Assembly: GCA_025558095.1 (NCBI GenBank)
Contig: JAIVFI010000037.1
Location: 62,001-126,000 of the forward strand
Source of the DNA: Hyaloraphidium curvatum
Taxonomy: Eukaryota > Monoblepharomycota > Hyaloraphidiomycetes > Hyaloraphidiales > Hyaloraphidiaceae
DNA length: 64,000 nucleotides
Direction: 5' to 3'
In this document: positions 43,201 through 53,379 of the stretch, one piece after another
How positions within the stretch are numbered: position 1 is the first letter of the stretch
How the letters are laid out: each line of letters opens with the position of its first letter
Made by a program: the position numbers and the translations under genes
Notes under the pieces: generated by a model
Database searches by the model: none
What the model was told of the DNA's origin: nothing
What the model saw: only the letters and a program-made list of their open reading frames with translations

Positions 43201-45363
43201 TGCAGTTTATGCCGCGTTCGCCGATCTCGGTCAGGTCACCGTTGGCGAAAATCTCGAGGTCCCTCTGCAAAGCACACGCCCGCACGGTTTCCCAGTAGCG
43301 CTTCTCGTCGTACGCCTGCCGCGTCCCGAGGGTAATGTTCTCCCGAACCGTGGCGTTCATCACGAAAGCACGTTGGGCGCAGTAGGCAATGGTAGGCCGC
43401 GACGACGATCCGGCATAGACGACACTGCCGTCCACTAGCTTCATCTCGCCCGCCAACGCCATGAGGAGGCTCGACTTGCCGCTTCCGACCGGGCCAACAA
43501 TGCACACAAGAGACCCCTTGGGCACGGACAGGTTGATCGAGCGGAGAGACGAAAACTTGTCCTCTTTGGCCTTCTCCAGCTCGGTCTTCGTTGCGGTCGC
43601 CTTGGTGGATTCCAGCGGGACGACGGATGTTCCGGCCTCCAACTGCGCCAACGAGTCTGTCGGGTTCGCCGTGAGCCCTCGGTTGCCGAAAAAGCGCCTT
43701 CGCGGTCCGTTCGAGGCGGTCAGAGTGGCATTGGGCGACGCTCGTGCCGAGAACGTGAGGTCGTTCGGGTCCAGCTTTCCCTTCTTCACGGCCTTCAAAT
43801 CGGGAACGGCCTCCTCCGGAGACTCCCACTTGAATGTGGCATCCGAGACAACGATGGCGACGGGAGAGGAGGCACTCGCGACCGAATCGGTCGTTCCGGT
43901 CGTACCGAGACCCGGGTGCCCGATGGCCTTCTCATCCAGCTCATCGGCCATGAGAAGAGCCTGCAGCCGCTTCAAGGAGACCAGCGCGTCTCCCACGGTC
44001 GAAATCGAGGTAGGCTGATGAGGTGTCAGTCCTCTTCAGGGAACGGCACGCGGACTGCAGCTTACAAGAGACATCAGGGGAAAGCGAAGGACGTTCATAT
44101 ACGCCAGCGAACCCAGGATGGTAGCAGCGTTCATGCTGCCGCCGAGAGCAGCATCTGCGTGGGACAGGGGCTCAGCAAAGCATAATCCGATAGCGCGAAA
44201 ACACCAACACGTGGCAAACATGCCCATGGAAGCGAGAACCGGTTGCAGCACGTAGATGCTCATGACAAAGGCGCGCAGTAGCGAAGCTTTCCTGATGATG
44301 CGCAGCTCCTCCTCGCGGAGTTCCGACAGGTGCTTGAGCATAGCGTCGCCCCAACCGTACAGCTTTATGACCCGAATGCCGCTAACGAGCTCGCCGGTGA
44401 CTTTGACGCGTTGGTCGGTAAGCTTGTTTGCCGCCTTCCTGTACGCCATGGTGAACTTCATCAGGCTCCCACTCAGGGGGATCATCACGACCAGAATCGT
44501 CAAGCCGACGAGCGCAGCAGGGGCGCCGAGGTTGATGATGAGGACGATTGTAATCTCGAGAACCAAGAGTGGAGAAGCCCACAAGGACTGCGCTTCTGCG
44601 AGGGTCCGTTCCATCCGCGAAGTGTCGGTGGAGAGCACGTTGATGGCCCTGCCCGCCGAAAACTGCGTCCGGGCAGCCTGAGAGAGGCGCAAGCACTTCT
44701 GGAACACCGCAGCAATCAGCGACGTCCGAACTTCGAGGCCTGAACGCTGGGAGAACGTCCAGAACTGGTTGGCCGAGAAACTGTTCAGCAGCTGGAGCAA
44801 CAGAATGCCCGTCGCGTAGCCGAATCCCACGGCGGTGGAAGGCGCAGGGGCTCCGGGGGTCGGGGGCCCAATGAACCAGAAGGTCCAGTACGCCGTCAGG
44901 AAGGCAATGAGCCTCTGCAGGAGGATCGGGCTGATCACCTGGTAGACCGGGGTCAGGAAGGCAATGAGGCGCTGCAAGAAGAGCGAGTCACCTGTGAGAA
45001 ATCACCCATGAACCGGAACACCGAGCCGGTCAGCCAAGTCCGGCGGAATGACCTCCAGAGCGCTATGGCGAGCGAAGGCTTCGGGCGACCGAGCTCGGCT
45101 TCCCACTCCCGCAGAAAAGTCTGCTCGCACAGCAGGTTCGACCGCAGCCACCTCGACAACGGAGGCGCATCTTTGGCCTCCACCGTGTTGCGGTAGCCGA
45201 ACCATATCAGGGGATCGAGCCAGGTGTAGGTCAGCAGCTGGAAGATGTTGGCTCCGTCCTCGGGCGATTCCGCGTGCCGGGAGTAGAACGGCGAGAACGG
45301 GTCCGCTTCCGGATTGTCCGAAGCCAATTCGTCGTCGCGATCGAGGCCCGTCCTGGCCGCCAT
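40253..45363 (-). CDS. MRP/ABCC-type full ABC transporter
   Basis: Twelve exons, complement(40253..40456, 40513..40608, 40664..40732, 40782..40946, 41008..41866, 41917..41954, 42010..42082, 42131..42981, 43034..44014, 44066..44154, 44209..44938, 44992..45363), 1508 aa, 4527 nt. It exports organic anions or glutathione conjugates across the plasma or vacuolar membrane. Topology is TMD1-NBD1-TMD2-NBD2 without an N-terminal TMD0. NBD1 has Walker A GPVGSGKSS (~571), signature CSGGQ and Walker B VFLDDPLSAVD, where Asp replaces the catalytic Glu as usual in ABCC. NBD2 has GRTGAGKSS, LSQGQRQ, VCLDEASAS and H-loop IAHRLQ, all intact. A ~130-residue acidic/Ser linker follows NBD1. Intron 1 (44939..44991) is a copy of the next exon (see findings). 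Confidence 0.95.
44885..44991 (-). repeat. tandem duplication forming intron 1 of the ABC transporter
   Basis: On the minus strand the 53-bp intron 1 (44991-44939) and the first 54 bp of exon 2 (44938-44885) start alike (GTGA after CAG), contain a T/C-rich stretch ending TGCAG, and then share a perfect 17-base core CTCATTGCCTTCCTGAC followed by similar tails. In the frame of exon 2 the intron copy would read LFLQRLIAFLTPVYQ, against ILLQRLIAFLTAYW in the exon. The CAG/GTGA at both unit borders supplies the donor and acceptor. Confidence 0.8.
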
Positions 45364-45750
45364 CGCGATTCGCCGTGGGGGGAGACGAGGTGCGGCAGAA
45401 CTCTTCGCCGTGCTCCCTCGGTTGTTTCTGATCGGTCGGAAACCGAAAGGCAACGCGGCCATACCGCTTTTTAGGGAGAAAGGATACAAATTTCCGACGG
45501 CCGCAGATGCGGCCTAATGTATTGTAGACGTTCACCCGCATTAGATCCGTCAGACATTGAAACCGCTGGCCCTCCGCGCGCCACATGTCTCCGCTCCTGC
45601 TGCAGACCGTCGAGATCGTGCCCGCTCTCGTGCAGCACGCGACTGCACAACCTAGTGGTCCAGATTCCTGCCACTCTCCTGCGAAGGCGTCGCGCGGGCC
45701 TGGAGACTGCGGGCTCGGGGCAGCATGCGGGAGCGCGGCACGGTCGATCT
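45364..45750. other. intergenic, no gene seen
   Basis: 387 bp between the start of the ABC transporter and the 3' end of the repeat-protein gene, both minus-strand. It should carry the transporter promoter. The transporter frame is open upstream to 45489 with an alternative start MYPFSLKSG, which I consider less likely. Confidence 0.35.
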
Positions 45751-47913
45751 CTATTGCTTCCCGGGCACGGCCGCGGCGAGGCTCGCGATCCGCCGCCGGA
45801 GCTTGAGCTCCAGCAGCCTCTCGTACTTGAGCTTCATCAGCTGCTCGGCCTTCCTCAGGAGCAGCTCCTCCAGCTGCAGCATCCGGAGCTCCTCCTGCTC
45901 CAGCGCCAGCAGCTCGTCGAACTCGGCGATCAGCAGCTCCTCGCGCACCTTCCGGAGCGACCGGTGCGCGGAAGCGATGCGCTCGCAGTCCTTTCTCGAG
46001 AGCTCGTGCAGGCAGCCCGCCGGAAGGGGATCGACGTCGTGCAGCCCAGTCTCGCTCTCCAGGCGACGCTTGGGGATGTTAGCCTCCCGATTCGCGCGCG
46101 CGTCCGCACGAATCGTCCTCGGGCTCCGGGGGTCGTTCTCCTGCAGGCCAGCGGCCCAGGCGTCGGCGCCCGAGACGCCTTTGGCGGCACCGCGGGCTTC
46201 GAACGTTTCGAAGACGCGGGGGCCGCCGACTTCACCCCCCCTCGTCCGGTTAGACTGCGCGTCCGCACGAATCGTCCTCGGGCTCCGGGGGTCGCTCTCC
46301 TGCAGGCCAGCGGCCCAGGCGTCGGCGCCCGAGACGCCTTTGGCGGCACCGCGGGCTTCGAACGCTTCGAAGACGCGGGGGCCGCCGACTTCACCCCCCC
46401 TCGTCCGGTTAGACTGCGCGTCCGCACGAATCGTCCTCGGGCTCCGGGGGTCGTTCTCCTGCAGGCCAGCGGCCCAGGCGTCGGCGCCCGAGACGCCTTT
46501 GGCGGCACCGCGGGCCTCGAACGTTTCGAAGGCGCGGGGGCCGCCGATGGGGCCGCCGATCCGGCCCACGAAGGAATGCTCGAGGTAGTTGCACACGGAG
46601 CTGTTCAGGGTCGGCATCTCGGCGGCGGTCGGCTCGCGCTGCTGCTCAAGGCAGCTATCCAGAATGCGCTTCGCCGCGGTGTCCTCCTTGTGACGGAGGC
46701 ACTCCAGCACGTGCCACAGAGGCCGGCCCTCGGCCTCATCGTCTTCCCGAGCGTCCCACAACTCGACTGCCGCGCCATCCCCGCGGCGCAGTAGCGCCTC
46801 CAGAACTGTCCGAGCCGTAAGATCTCGTTCCGCGATGGCGGCGAGGTTCCTCGTGCGGGTGTACGACTCGACGACGGTGCGGAGCTCGCGTCGCGCGTCG
46901 GCATCGTCGCGGAGAAGGCGCGCCACGGGCAAGTCCACACGGGCAATGTAGGCGAAGGTGACGAGAATGGCCGCGGCTTGCAGCGTCGCAGGAGGTCTGG
47001 AGGGGTGGGTGAGTACGTAGAGGAGGCGACCGTGGCGCAGCCGGCGGAGGTGCAGGTCAGCGCCGCCGAAAAAGTCGTCATGGATGCCCAGCGCGTCGGA
47101 TCCGATCCACTCCGCCCCCGCAAGCCAATCCACTGCGAATCGTTCGAAACGATGGCCGATGTGGCGCGAGGCGATGGCAAGATCGCAGTGTTCGCCAACG
47201 GGTCCTTCGACGAGGCATCGAAAGGTGCGCGAGATGAACGGTTCCCAAACCTCGCGGAGGCTCGCCTTGTTCTCCGACCACGCAGACGGCTCGGCAACAA
47301 AAGGAACGGCGTCCACAATGGCCATGCAGACCCGGTGGCCACACGCGTCCGCGATGACGGTCATGATCGGCACCCAGAAAGCCCGTATCCAGAACATGGT
47401 GATGCAGAGCTTCCCGTCAGCGACGGCACTGCCGTGCATAAGCCACGAGATTCGGTGGATAGCGAAGTGCAGAAGCATGACGAAGCGGAGGACGAATGCG
47501 GCATCCTCGGCGGTGATCTTGCCGAACCCGGACCGTCCGCCCGGCTCCACCCAAAGCCCGAAAAGCACTGAGTCAACAACTTCGCCGGCGCCGTTCGACA
47601 GGGCTTCCTCACGAATCTCTGTGCTGTGTGCCGCGAGATCCGCGATCACCTCGGCGCCGAGCGCGGCGCCGAGCAGGGCCGGGTGCATGCCGGGCGCGGA
47701 AGCGTCGGAAGGCGTCGCCGTTCCATCGCTGGCGGGGCGAGCGTCCTCCACGAGACGTAAGGCGCGCCTGATGCTGCGCAAAAGCTTCTGAGACGGTTCG
47801 TCTTTCGAAGGTTCAGGCTCTGCGCCCGGTGCGGTCAGAGGCACGGGAGCGCCCGGCGACGCAGATCCCGAAGAGTGAGGGAGCGAACCCGCGGCAGAGG
47901 TCATGGCTTGCAT
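45751..47913 (-). CDS. large protein with 53-aa tandem repeats, hypothetical
   Basis: Uninterrupted frame, 720 aa from the ATG at 47913 (a second ATG at 47904). Family not recognised. The N-terminal third is Ser/Pro/Ala-rich. Residues ~120-430 look globular and mostly helical, with hydrophobic stretches (FVLRFVMLLHFAIHRISWLM, ITMFWIRAFWVPIMTVIADA) that might be buried helices rather than membrane spans. Three 53-residue repeats follow, with a consensus of the type FETFEARGAAKGVSGADAWA, then AGLQENDPRSPRTIRADAQS. The last ~100 residues are a strongly charged coiled coil (RKVREELLIAEFDELLALEQ). It may be an organelle- or cytoskeleton-tethering protein, but that is only a guess from architecture. 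Confidence 0.6.
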   Translation of the reverse strand: MQAMTSAAGSLPHSSGSASPGAPVPLTAPGAEPEPSKDEPSQKLLRSIRRALRLVEDARPASDGTATPSDASAPGMHPALLGAALGAEVIADLAAHSTEIREEALSNGAGEVVDSVLFGLWVEPGGRSGFGKITAEDAAFVLRFVMLLHFAIHRISWLMHGSAVADGKLCITMFWIRAFWVPIMTVIADACGHRVCMAIVDAVPFVAEPSAWSENKASLREVWEPFISRTFRCLVEGPVGEHCDLAIASRHIGHRFERFAVDWLAGAEWIGSDALGIHDDFFGGADLHLRRLRHGRLLYVLTHPSRPPATLQAAAILVTFAYIARVDLPVARLLRDDADARRELRTVVESYTRTRNLAAIAERDLTARTVLEALLRRGDGAAVELWDAREDDEAEGRPLWHVLECLRHKEDTAAKRILDSCLEQQREPTAAEMPTLNSSVCNYLEHSFVGRIGGPIGGPRAFETFEARGAAKGVSGADAWAAGLQENDPRSPRTIRADAQSNRTRGGEVGGPRVFEAFEARGAAKGVSGADAWAAGLQESDPRSPRTIRADAQSNRTRGGEVGGPRVFETFEARGAAKGVSGADAWAAGLQENDPRSPRTIRADARANREANIPKRRLESETGLHDVDPLPAGCLHELSRKDCERIASAHRSLRKVREELLIAEFDELLALEQEELRMLQLEELLLRKAEQLMKLKYERLLELKLRRRIASLAAAVPGKQ
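46102..46578 (-). repeat. three tandem 159-bp coding repeats
   Basis: Units begin at 46102, 46261 and 46420, each marked by GTCCGCACGAATCGTCCTCG on the plus strand, and differ at only a few bases. The period is 159 bp (53 codons), so copy number can change without frame loss. The third unit is cut short on its high-coordinate side. The near identity points to recent expansion or gene conversion. Confidence 0.92.
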
Positions 47914-48215
47914 TGTACGGGTCAATAATGTGCGGCAGAAGTGCTGGCACGTTCCAAAGTGCCGATCTCGAGGGGGCGCGGAGGGCGACGGTCGGAAACG
48001 CGGGGGGGAAGTGCGAGGCGTAGGAAGGCGAATACACCTTAGGGCCGCCGCAGCACGACAAGCGCGGCGAGTGCTGTCGATTCCAACTACGCGCTCAGGA
48101 CGTCCGATCGGCAGCACGGGGTCCGGATTCGGCGGCGTTTGGGACGCGGGGACCACCACAGGTGAACGAGATGACGTTGATCGATCACGTCGATTCGGAA
48201 TCACGAGGTACATGT
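47914..48215. other. intergenic, no gene seen
   Basis: 302 bp between two minus-strand genes. The open frame of the repeat protein continues into it, but the translation is Arg/Ser/Pro low-complexity. Confidence 0.35.
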
Positions 48216-48651
48216 CTACATCAAATCCACCGCATTTTGCAACTCATTGATCATCTTCTCCAATTTCTGCACCCTCCCCTGGGTGTCGACGATCCTCTGT
48301 CGGATGCCCGCTTTTGCATTACGCGCAGAACGGACCTCCTGGAAAGTCTCCGCGACGTGCCGCCGCGTGACTTCCGATATTTCTCGGGTGGAATGCACCG
48401 GATCCGACTTCTCGGCCTGATGCAACAAAAGATCAGGAGCAGTCCGGGACCCAGATGCCGCAAACCAACCGGGTCTTCCGCACGAGGTCTCTTCGCCTTC
48501 GTCGCCTGCGCCGGTCCCTGATGCAAGCCACCACTCCGTTCCTGTGACGCAGTAGGCTCTCCCAGGGTCCGATCTGTCGCGGATCGATCGTCAGCAAGCT
48601 CCTCATCAGCCCCAGAGCACACGCACCGTTGTTTGAGGGCGCGTTTGGCAT
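48216..48651 (-). CDS. small basic coiled-coil protein
   Basis: Three exons, complement(48216..48416, 48470..48573, 48627..48651), 109 aa, both introns exactly 53 bp. The start is a 25-nt exon (MPNAPSNN). Residues 10-45 are Gln/Ala/Lys-rich with a nuclear-localisation-like TKAKRPR. The rest is a helical coiled coil (SEVTRRHVAETFQEVRSARN, QGRVQKLEKMINELQNAVDL). I do not recognise the family. The size and shape recall small subunits of BLOC-1-, kinetochore- or SNARE-related complexes. The clean joining of three frames is the main evidence that it is real. Confidence 0.55.
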
Positions 48652-50417
48652 GGTGGGGAAGCCGTGAGTCATCAACGAGTCAGGCCAGTTGGCTGGGCAC
48701 AGAGGCGATCAGATCCCTTCAATGCCGGACGATCGGCACTCAACTCACCGGGTGGAGGCAGGCCTTGCGTCGTGGTCGACTTGATGCGTGGTTCCCGGAG
48801 TACTGAGCCGAGGAGATTTATCGCGCCAGAGAGGGGACCTGCCATCATAACGCAATGATCAGACGGGAGCTCGCCAGCAGCGAGCGCCGACGTACTCTCG
48901 GAACGAGAGGCCGCCTGACCAGACGGAGGAGCTTGATTCGGGTTCTCTTGAGGACGACCTACACCGGAATAGGAGTGATCGGGCTTCAGTGGGCGGGTTC
49001 TCGCCGGTTTGCGCGACGGCACGTACCCGCGGGGTAGACTCGTACCGCGGGAGCTCGTTGTACAGCAGTAGGATCCTCCATGAGCGACTTGAGCGTGCAC
49101 AACATCTTCTGCAGCGAGGCGTCGACGTCTGGTTCCCGCGTTAGCGCCGCACGGAGAAAGACGAGCGGCCGCCAGCACCCACGCGGCGCCGGCGACTTGT
49201 CGGTATACACGGATCTAGAGACGATTGACACAAAGCTTCTGCAATGGGAATCGTGAGCTCCAATCGCCAATTTAAGCTCGGTGAGTCCCACGAGCGCCGA
49301 GGGCCGGGTTTGGCGACAGAGCCGCAGCATGATCGAGATCCATAGCGACGGCTGTCCAAGGGCACCAGCATGGGCAGCATGGTGTAGAAATGATGATCGG
49401 GGGGAAGAGCAGCGGCGCGAAGGGTCGTCAGAAACGAGGAGGGCGCGACGGGCCGGGTAGCCGTGCGCGTCGCCTGGGTTCGGCGGCAGTCGGTCCCGCC
49501 CGAGGTGACACCAACCCCGCGTGGTCGCGTATGTGAACTTCATTTTGGTGAGGGGGGCTTGAGAGGCAGTTTCGGCCGGTTTCGGGGCGGGCGAGCGAAA
49601 GGAGGGGAGAGGTGCCTTCGACGCGCCATGCGCGTCGGTCGGCACCGAGAACGCAGTACCGGTCAGAGGCTTTGTCTTCAAGTCCATTCGGAGCGAAGGC
49701 AGCGCCCGGAAAAGGTGCGGAAGGGGCGGCGAGCCCGCAGAAGGAAAGCGCCTCCTTGGCGGTGAAGTCAGAATTCAAAAGCGCTTCGGCGTGCACATCA
49801 CCGAGCGGATCTAGCGTTGAATTCTGCCTCGTGCAAGCACCAACGACTTCATCATGAAATTCTTGTATGCACTCCAAGACCCAAGTCTCGAAACTCGCCA
49901 CGTCATCGACACTTGTGCTGTCAGTCTGTCCCCTCCTGCGCATCCCTCCACTGGAAGCCCCAGGCGAACGTCATCCGCCACCGGCAAGCGCAATGCGACT
50001 GGTGCGTCCGCAAGAGCCGCTCAACCCCCCCGACCTCCCGATACCCCGCCCTCTCACGCCTAGCGGCCACCGATCTGACTGCAGAACGGCATGCAGATCT
50101 TCCGCCGGGCCCAACTGCGCCCCTGTTCCACCGCTACGGGCGCCCGATGCCGGTTGCGGGTTGGATGGATGCCGGGGAGCTGTCCGGTGGCACGGCAGCC
50201 TTCGAGGAGGGCGCCGGGTTCTCGGGGGCACCCGCCAACAAACCCATCCCTCCGCCGTGCTCTCCAAAACTCCACAGGCTTTCACGCGGAGAGGAGATCA
50301 TCCGCACAGATAATCGCAAAAGACTACAGTTTCTAGGGGGGTTTGGCAATCGCCCCACGGGCCGTCCGAGCCGGACTTGATGCGGCCTCAATTGCTACCT
50401 GCATCGTGCCGCCGGAT
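48652..50417. other. 1.8 kb without a recognisable gene
   Basis: The best coding-like content is on the minus strand. An open frame at 49428-49943 starts MRRRGQTDSTSVDDVASFET, and another nearby contains LWISIMLRLCRQTRPSALVG and LTREPDVDASLQKMLCTLKS. They may be exons of one unidentified minus-strand gene, but I could not join them into a model with credible splice sites. No repeats or RNA genes seen. Confidence 0.3.
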
Positions 50418-51511
50418 CTACTTGGACACAGCACCAGCAGCGCTCTGGATCGCCCCTTGGGCGCCGTCAGACGCGGCCTGGATGGCTCCCTGTGCACCCT
50501 CGGATGCCTTGCCGAGGAGCTGGCTCAGGCTGTCCTTCAGCTCGCTACCGGAGCCCTGGAGCTTTTCCGCCAGCGCGTTGAAGTCCGTGCCTTCGGGCAA
50601 GACGCCCTTGAGCTGCTCGCCGAGCTTCGAGATGTCGAAACCGCCTTCACCGCCGGTCAGCTTGGCGCTGAGGGCCTTGAAGTCGAGCTTCGACAGGTCG
50701 GTGCCCTCCGGCAGGACGCCCTTGAGCTGCTCGGTGATCTTGCTAAAGTCCAGCGATCCACCCTCGCCCGAACCCAGGGCGGCCTTGATCTTCTCCCCGA
50801 TCGCGGAGACATCGGTGCCCTCGGGAACCAGCCCCTTAAGCTGCTCGCCAATCTTCGAAAAGTCCAGGCTGCCGCCCTCGCCCGTGAGCTTGCTGAGGTC
50901 GAACTTCGACAGGTCGGTGCCTGGCGTGTCGCGAGTGAGTGATTGCAAGGAGGGCCGAAGCGCGAGAAAGTCCACCTTCAGGCAGGTGAGAGCTGATCGA
51001 CGACTTGATCTTCTCGAGGTCGAGGTTACCCGCGAGCTTCTGCAGCGACTAGAGGCACGCTGTCAGCATTTGGTTCCGAGACGCGCCGGAGAACGGACCT
51101 CCTGGATGTTGCCGCCACCCTCGCCAAGGCTGTCCTTCAGCGACGACACGATGCCGCCGAGACCCTCCTTTCCGTCGCCGACGGCATCCGTCAGCTTGCC
51201 GAGTAGGCTCTGGAGGCCCTGCTGGCCCTCGCCGACGGCGCCCTCGGCCGAGTTGGAGATGGCACCAAGGAGGCCCTGGAGGGCGTCGCCGACGCTCTGC
51301 TGCTCGACGAGAACGAAGCGTTAGCGCAAATCGATGCCGGGACCAATAGCTGCGCGGCATGGGCGCGCGCCGGGTGGCCGCGAGTTCTGAATAGCTGGCC
51401 GACGGGTGGCGGTCCCGCTCGACGACCGAGGCACCCGCGGCTCGAGAGGCCGTCGCCGCCGCGGCCATCGCATCGCAGCACGCATGCCCTCGTGCTCACC
51501 TGCTCAGCCAT
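50418..51511 (-). CDS. repetitive LEA-like amphipathic protein
   Basis: Four exons, complement(50418..50920, 50976..51048, 51099..51299, 51500..51511), 262 aa. The first exon is only 12 nt (MAEQ). The protein is low-complexity and amphipathic. It has an N-terminal Gly/Gln/Ala section (SVGDALQGLLGAISNSAEGA), then about four degenerate repeats of LPEGTDLSK, FDxSKLxGEGGSLDFSKIGE and QLKGLVPEGTD type, then an Ala/Gly tail (GAQGAIQAASDGAQGAIQSA). No signal peptide or membrane helix. Composition and periodicity resemble LEA-type or lipid-surface-binding proteins, but no family signature is visible. The exon 3/4 junction rebuilds the repeat motif LPEGTDLSK, which supports the splice. Confidence 0.75.
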
Positions 51512-51762
51512 TGCTAACGGGTTTCGGTGGGTTCGGACGAAGCAGATGGTGCTATTCGCGGGGTCCCTTCCGGCGGCGGTCGAGGACCCCGCGGCGTCGC
51601 CAGGACCCTGACCTGAAGCAGACCGAGTCGTTGGTGCTGAGCGCAATCACCATATAATCATAGAAATAGACAGCAAACGAAGCTCAATAGCTAGCTACGA
51701 CCCGTACCATGCACCCAGCTTGTCACTTCCGCCAGCCAAACCACCCTGGATCGTCAGTTCCG

Positions 51763-53097
51763 TCAGTCAAACCATCCGGGATCGTGCGCCTCGCCAGCGC
51801 CCGGTGGAGCATTGCCCTTCGAAATTTCCCAGACGTTGGGGCACATGTCGGCGAGCCGGCTCCTGTTCCGCCCCACGATCGTCACAGAGCCCCTCCACCA
51901 GGGTGAGCCAGCTGACTTTGCCGCGGCGACGTCCTCGAACGTCGAACTCCACCACCAGAGGCCGGCCTGAAGGCGGGGCAGCCTCCGCGGATCCTTGGCG
52001 AAGCCGTTTAGGTGAACGATCGCGGGCACCGATCCAGTGATGTTGTGGCGCCAGAAACGCGTCGGCGCGGCGGGCTCGGGGGTCCCCGCGAGCTCCATTT
52101 CCCGATCGTGGGACCAGTGAGATGAGTAGGATAGCCGAGAAGCATAGTCCAGCTTCACTCCGAGGCCATAGAGGCTCGCGTTCAGGACCAACCAGCTGGC
52201 CAGCGCTTGGTCATCAAGTGGATCGCTGCGCGAATTGCCCATCCAATGACGATAAGGAACCAGATAAAGCAGCATAGAATAGAAGGACAGGAGTGTAGAG
52301 CGGGTTCCAGCAAAGACACCCGTGTTGAGGTACCGCTGCCACAGCTTGTGAGGCTTCGGAGAAGCCAATGGCGGAGGCAGTTCTGGATAACCCGTTCCGG
52401 CGCCTCGTTTGGCGTCCTCTGCCTCTCGCTCCACGTCGGAAGGCCAGGTCTTGGTCGGAAAAGAGGCACAAAAGTCGTACGCTTTCGATCGGGAATCCAG
52501 TGTCGCGTTCCACGCTCCCCAGACGAACCACGGGGAGCACCAAGCCTCTGCGCTCATGACCATGGTCCTTTCCCTGCCACCCTCCGCCGCCAGGACCTCG
52601 AAGCGGCGCAGAATCTCTTCCGGGCCAACCTGTGCGAGCGCGTCGAACGCGTCGACGAAAAGGAGCACGTCGTCCGGCGCCTGCCGCGCGACCCAGGAGA
52701 GGGTGTGCACCCACTTGCCCATCGTGGGGTGGAAAAAGGCAGGGTGCGGAATACTCATCTCGATCCTCGCCCTGGCCTCCGGCGCAGGGTCGGGGATGTG
52801 GGGACCTTCGCCCCAGAGCAGCGTGCCGTGGATGTTGTTCGCGACCCAGCCCTTGGCGACGTGGCAGATGCTCACGTTCCCGTGGCTGACGCGATCCGCC
52901 CACGAGAACACGCGGAGAGCTCGAGGGGATGACCGTGCTGGCCGGTCCGTTGTCCGTGGCGGAAGGGGCACGTCCGCAGCCGCATCTGGGCACACGGGAC
53001 ACGTGGCAACGGGTGATCCGGTCCTCGAATAGCTCCATACAAGAAGGAAGCATGCCGTAACGAGCGCTGCCGTCGAGAGGGAACCGAACCGGATCAT
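51763..53097 (-). CDS. PLOD-like glycosyltransferase, type II membrane protein
   Basis: Intronless, 444 aa. One N-terminal signal-anchor helix (LSTAALVTACFLLVW) after a short cytosolic MIRFG, so a Golgi/ER lumen enzyme. The catalytic domain resembles the glycosyltransferase domain of procollagen lysyl hydroxylase (PLOD): GKWVHTLSWVARQAPDDVLL followed by the metal-binding FVDAFDAL (VDAYDVLF in PLOD), then MVMSAEAWCSPW, RYLNTGVFAGTRSTLLSFYS and DPLDDQALASW. Late HLNG (IVHLNGFAKDPRRL) also matches the family's HxNG motif. Several N-glycosylation sequons are present. Such domains transfer sugars to hydroxylysine or related acceptors in animals. The acceptor in this organism is unknown. Confidence 0.78.
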   Translation of the reverse strand: MIRFGSLSTAALVTACFLLVWSYSRTGSPVATCPVCPDAAADVPLPPRTTDRPARSSPRALRVFSWADRVSHGNVSICHVAKGWVANNIHGTLLWGEGPHIPDPAPEARARIEMSIPHPAFFHPTMGKWVHTLSWVARQAPDDVLLFVDAFDALAQVGPEEILRRFEVLAAEGGRERTMVMSAEAWCSPWFVWGAWNATLDSRSKAYDFCASFPTKTWPSDVEREAEDAKRGAGTGYPELPPPLASPKPHKLWQRYLNTGVFAGTRSTLLSFYSMLLYLVPYRHWMGNSRSDPLDDQALASWLVLNASLYGLGVKLDYASRLSYSSHWSHDREMELAGTPEPAAPTRFWRHNITGSVPAIVHLNGFAKDPRRLPRLQAGLWWWSSTFEDVAAAKSAGSPWWRGSVTIVGRNRSRLADMCPNVWEISKGNAPPGAGEAHDPGWFD

Positions 53098-53379
53098 GGA
53101 GGGCGCGGTGCGCGATCAAACGAGACAATCGAATCGGCGTCGCCTCCGACTTCATATTATAGTAGGCACGACGCCCAAAGAAAACAGCGAGAATGGGTAG
53201 ATTTAGTCGAATCAGTACATGCAGAGCGTGCCGATCAATCCTTGATAGCTCTTGAGCTCCAGCCGCGTCTCCAGTCCCTCCACGATCACTTCCGACTCTT
53301 CCAGGATCGCTCCTCACTTCTCCTCCAGCTTAGCCTTGAGGTCCTCCACGATCGCCTCCGACTCTTCCAGGATGGCCCA
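53098..53379. other. intergenic with decayed coding repeats
   Basis: Between the glycosyltransferase start and the SRPBCC gene stop, both minus-strand. The half next to the SRPBCC gene (53276-53379) repeats that gene's last coding segment (see the repeat entry). Nothing else recognised. Confidence 0.5.

Noticed and set aside
46102-46578. CRISPR-like regular repeat spacing
   Set aside because: The repeats are directly adjacent 159-bp coding units with no unique spacers, in a eukaryotic gene.
45517-46794. 425-codon plus-strand open frame through the tandem repeats, which also looks repetitive
   Set aside because: Any strand of a 159-bp (3n) repeat reads as a repeat protein. The minus frame is longer and continues into globular and coiled-coil sequence.
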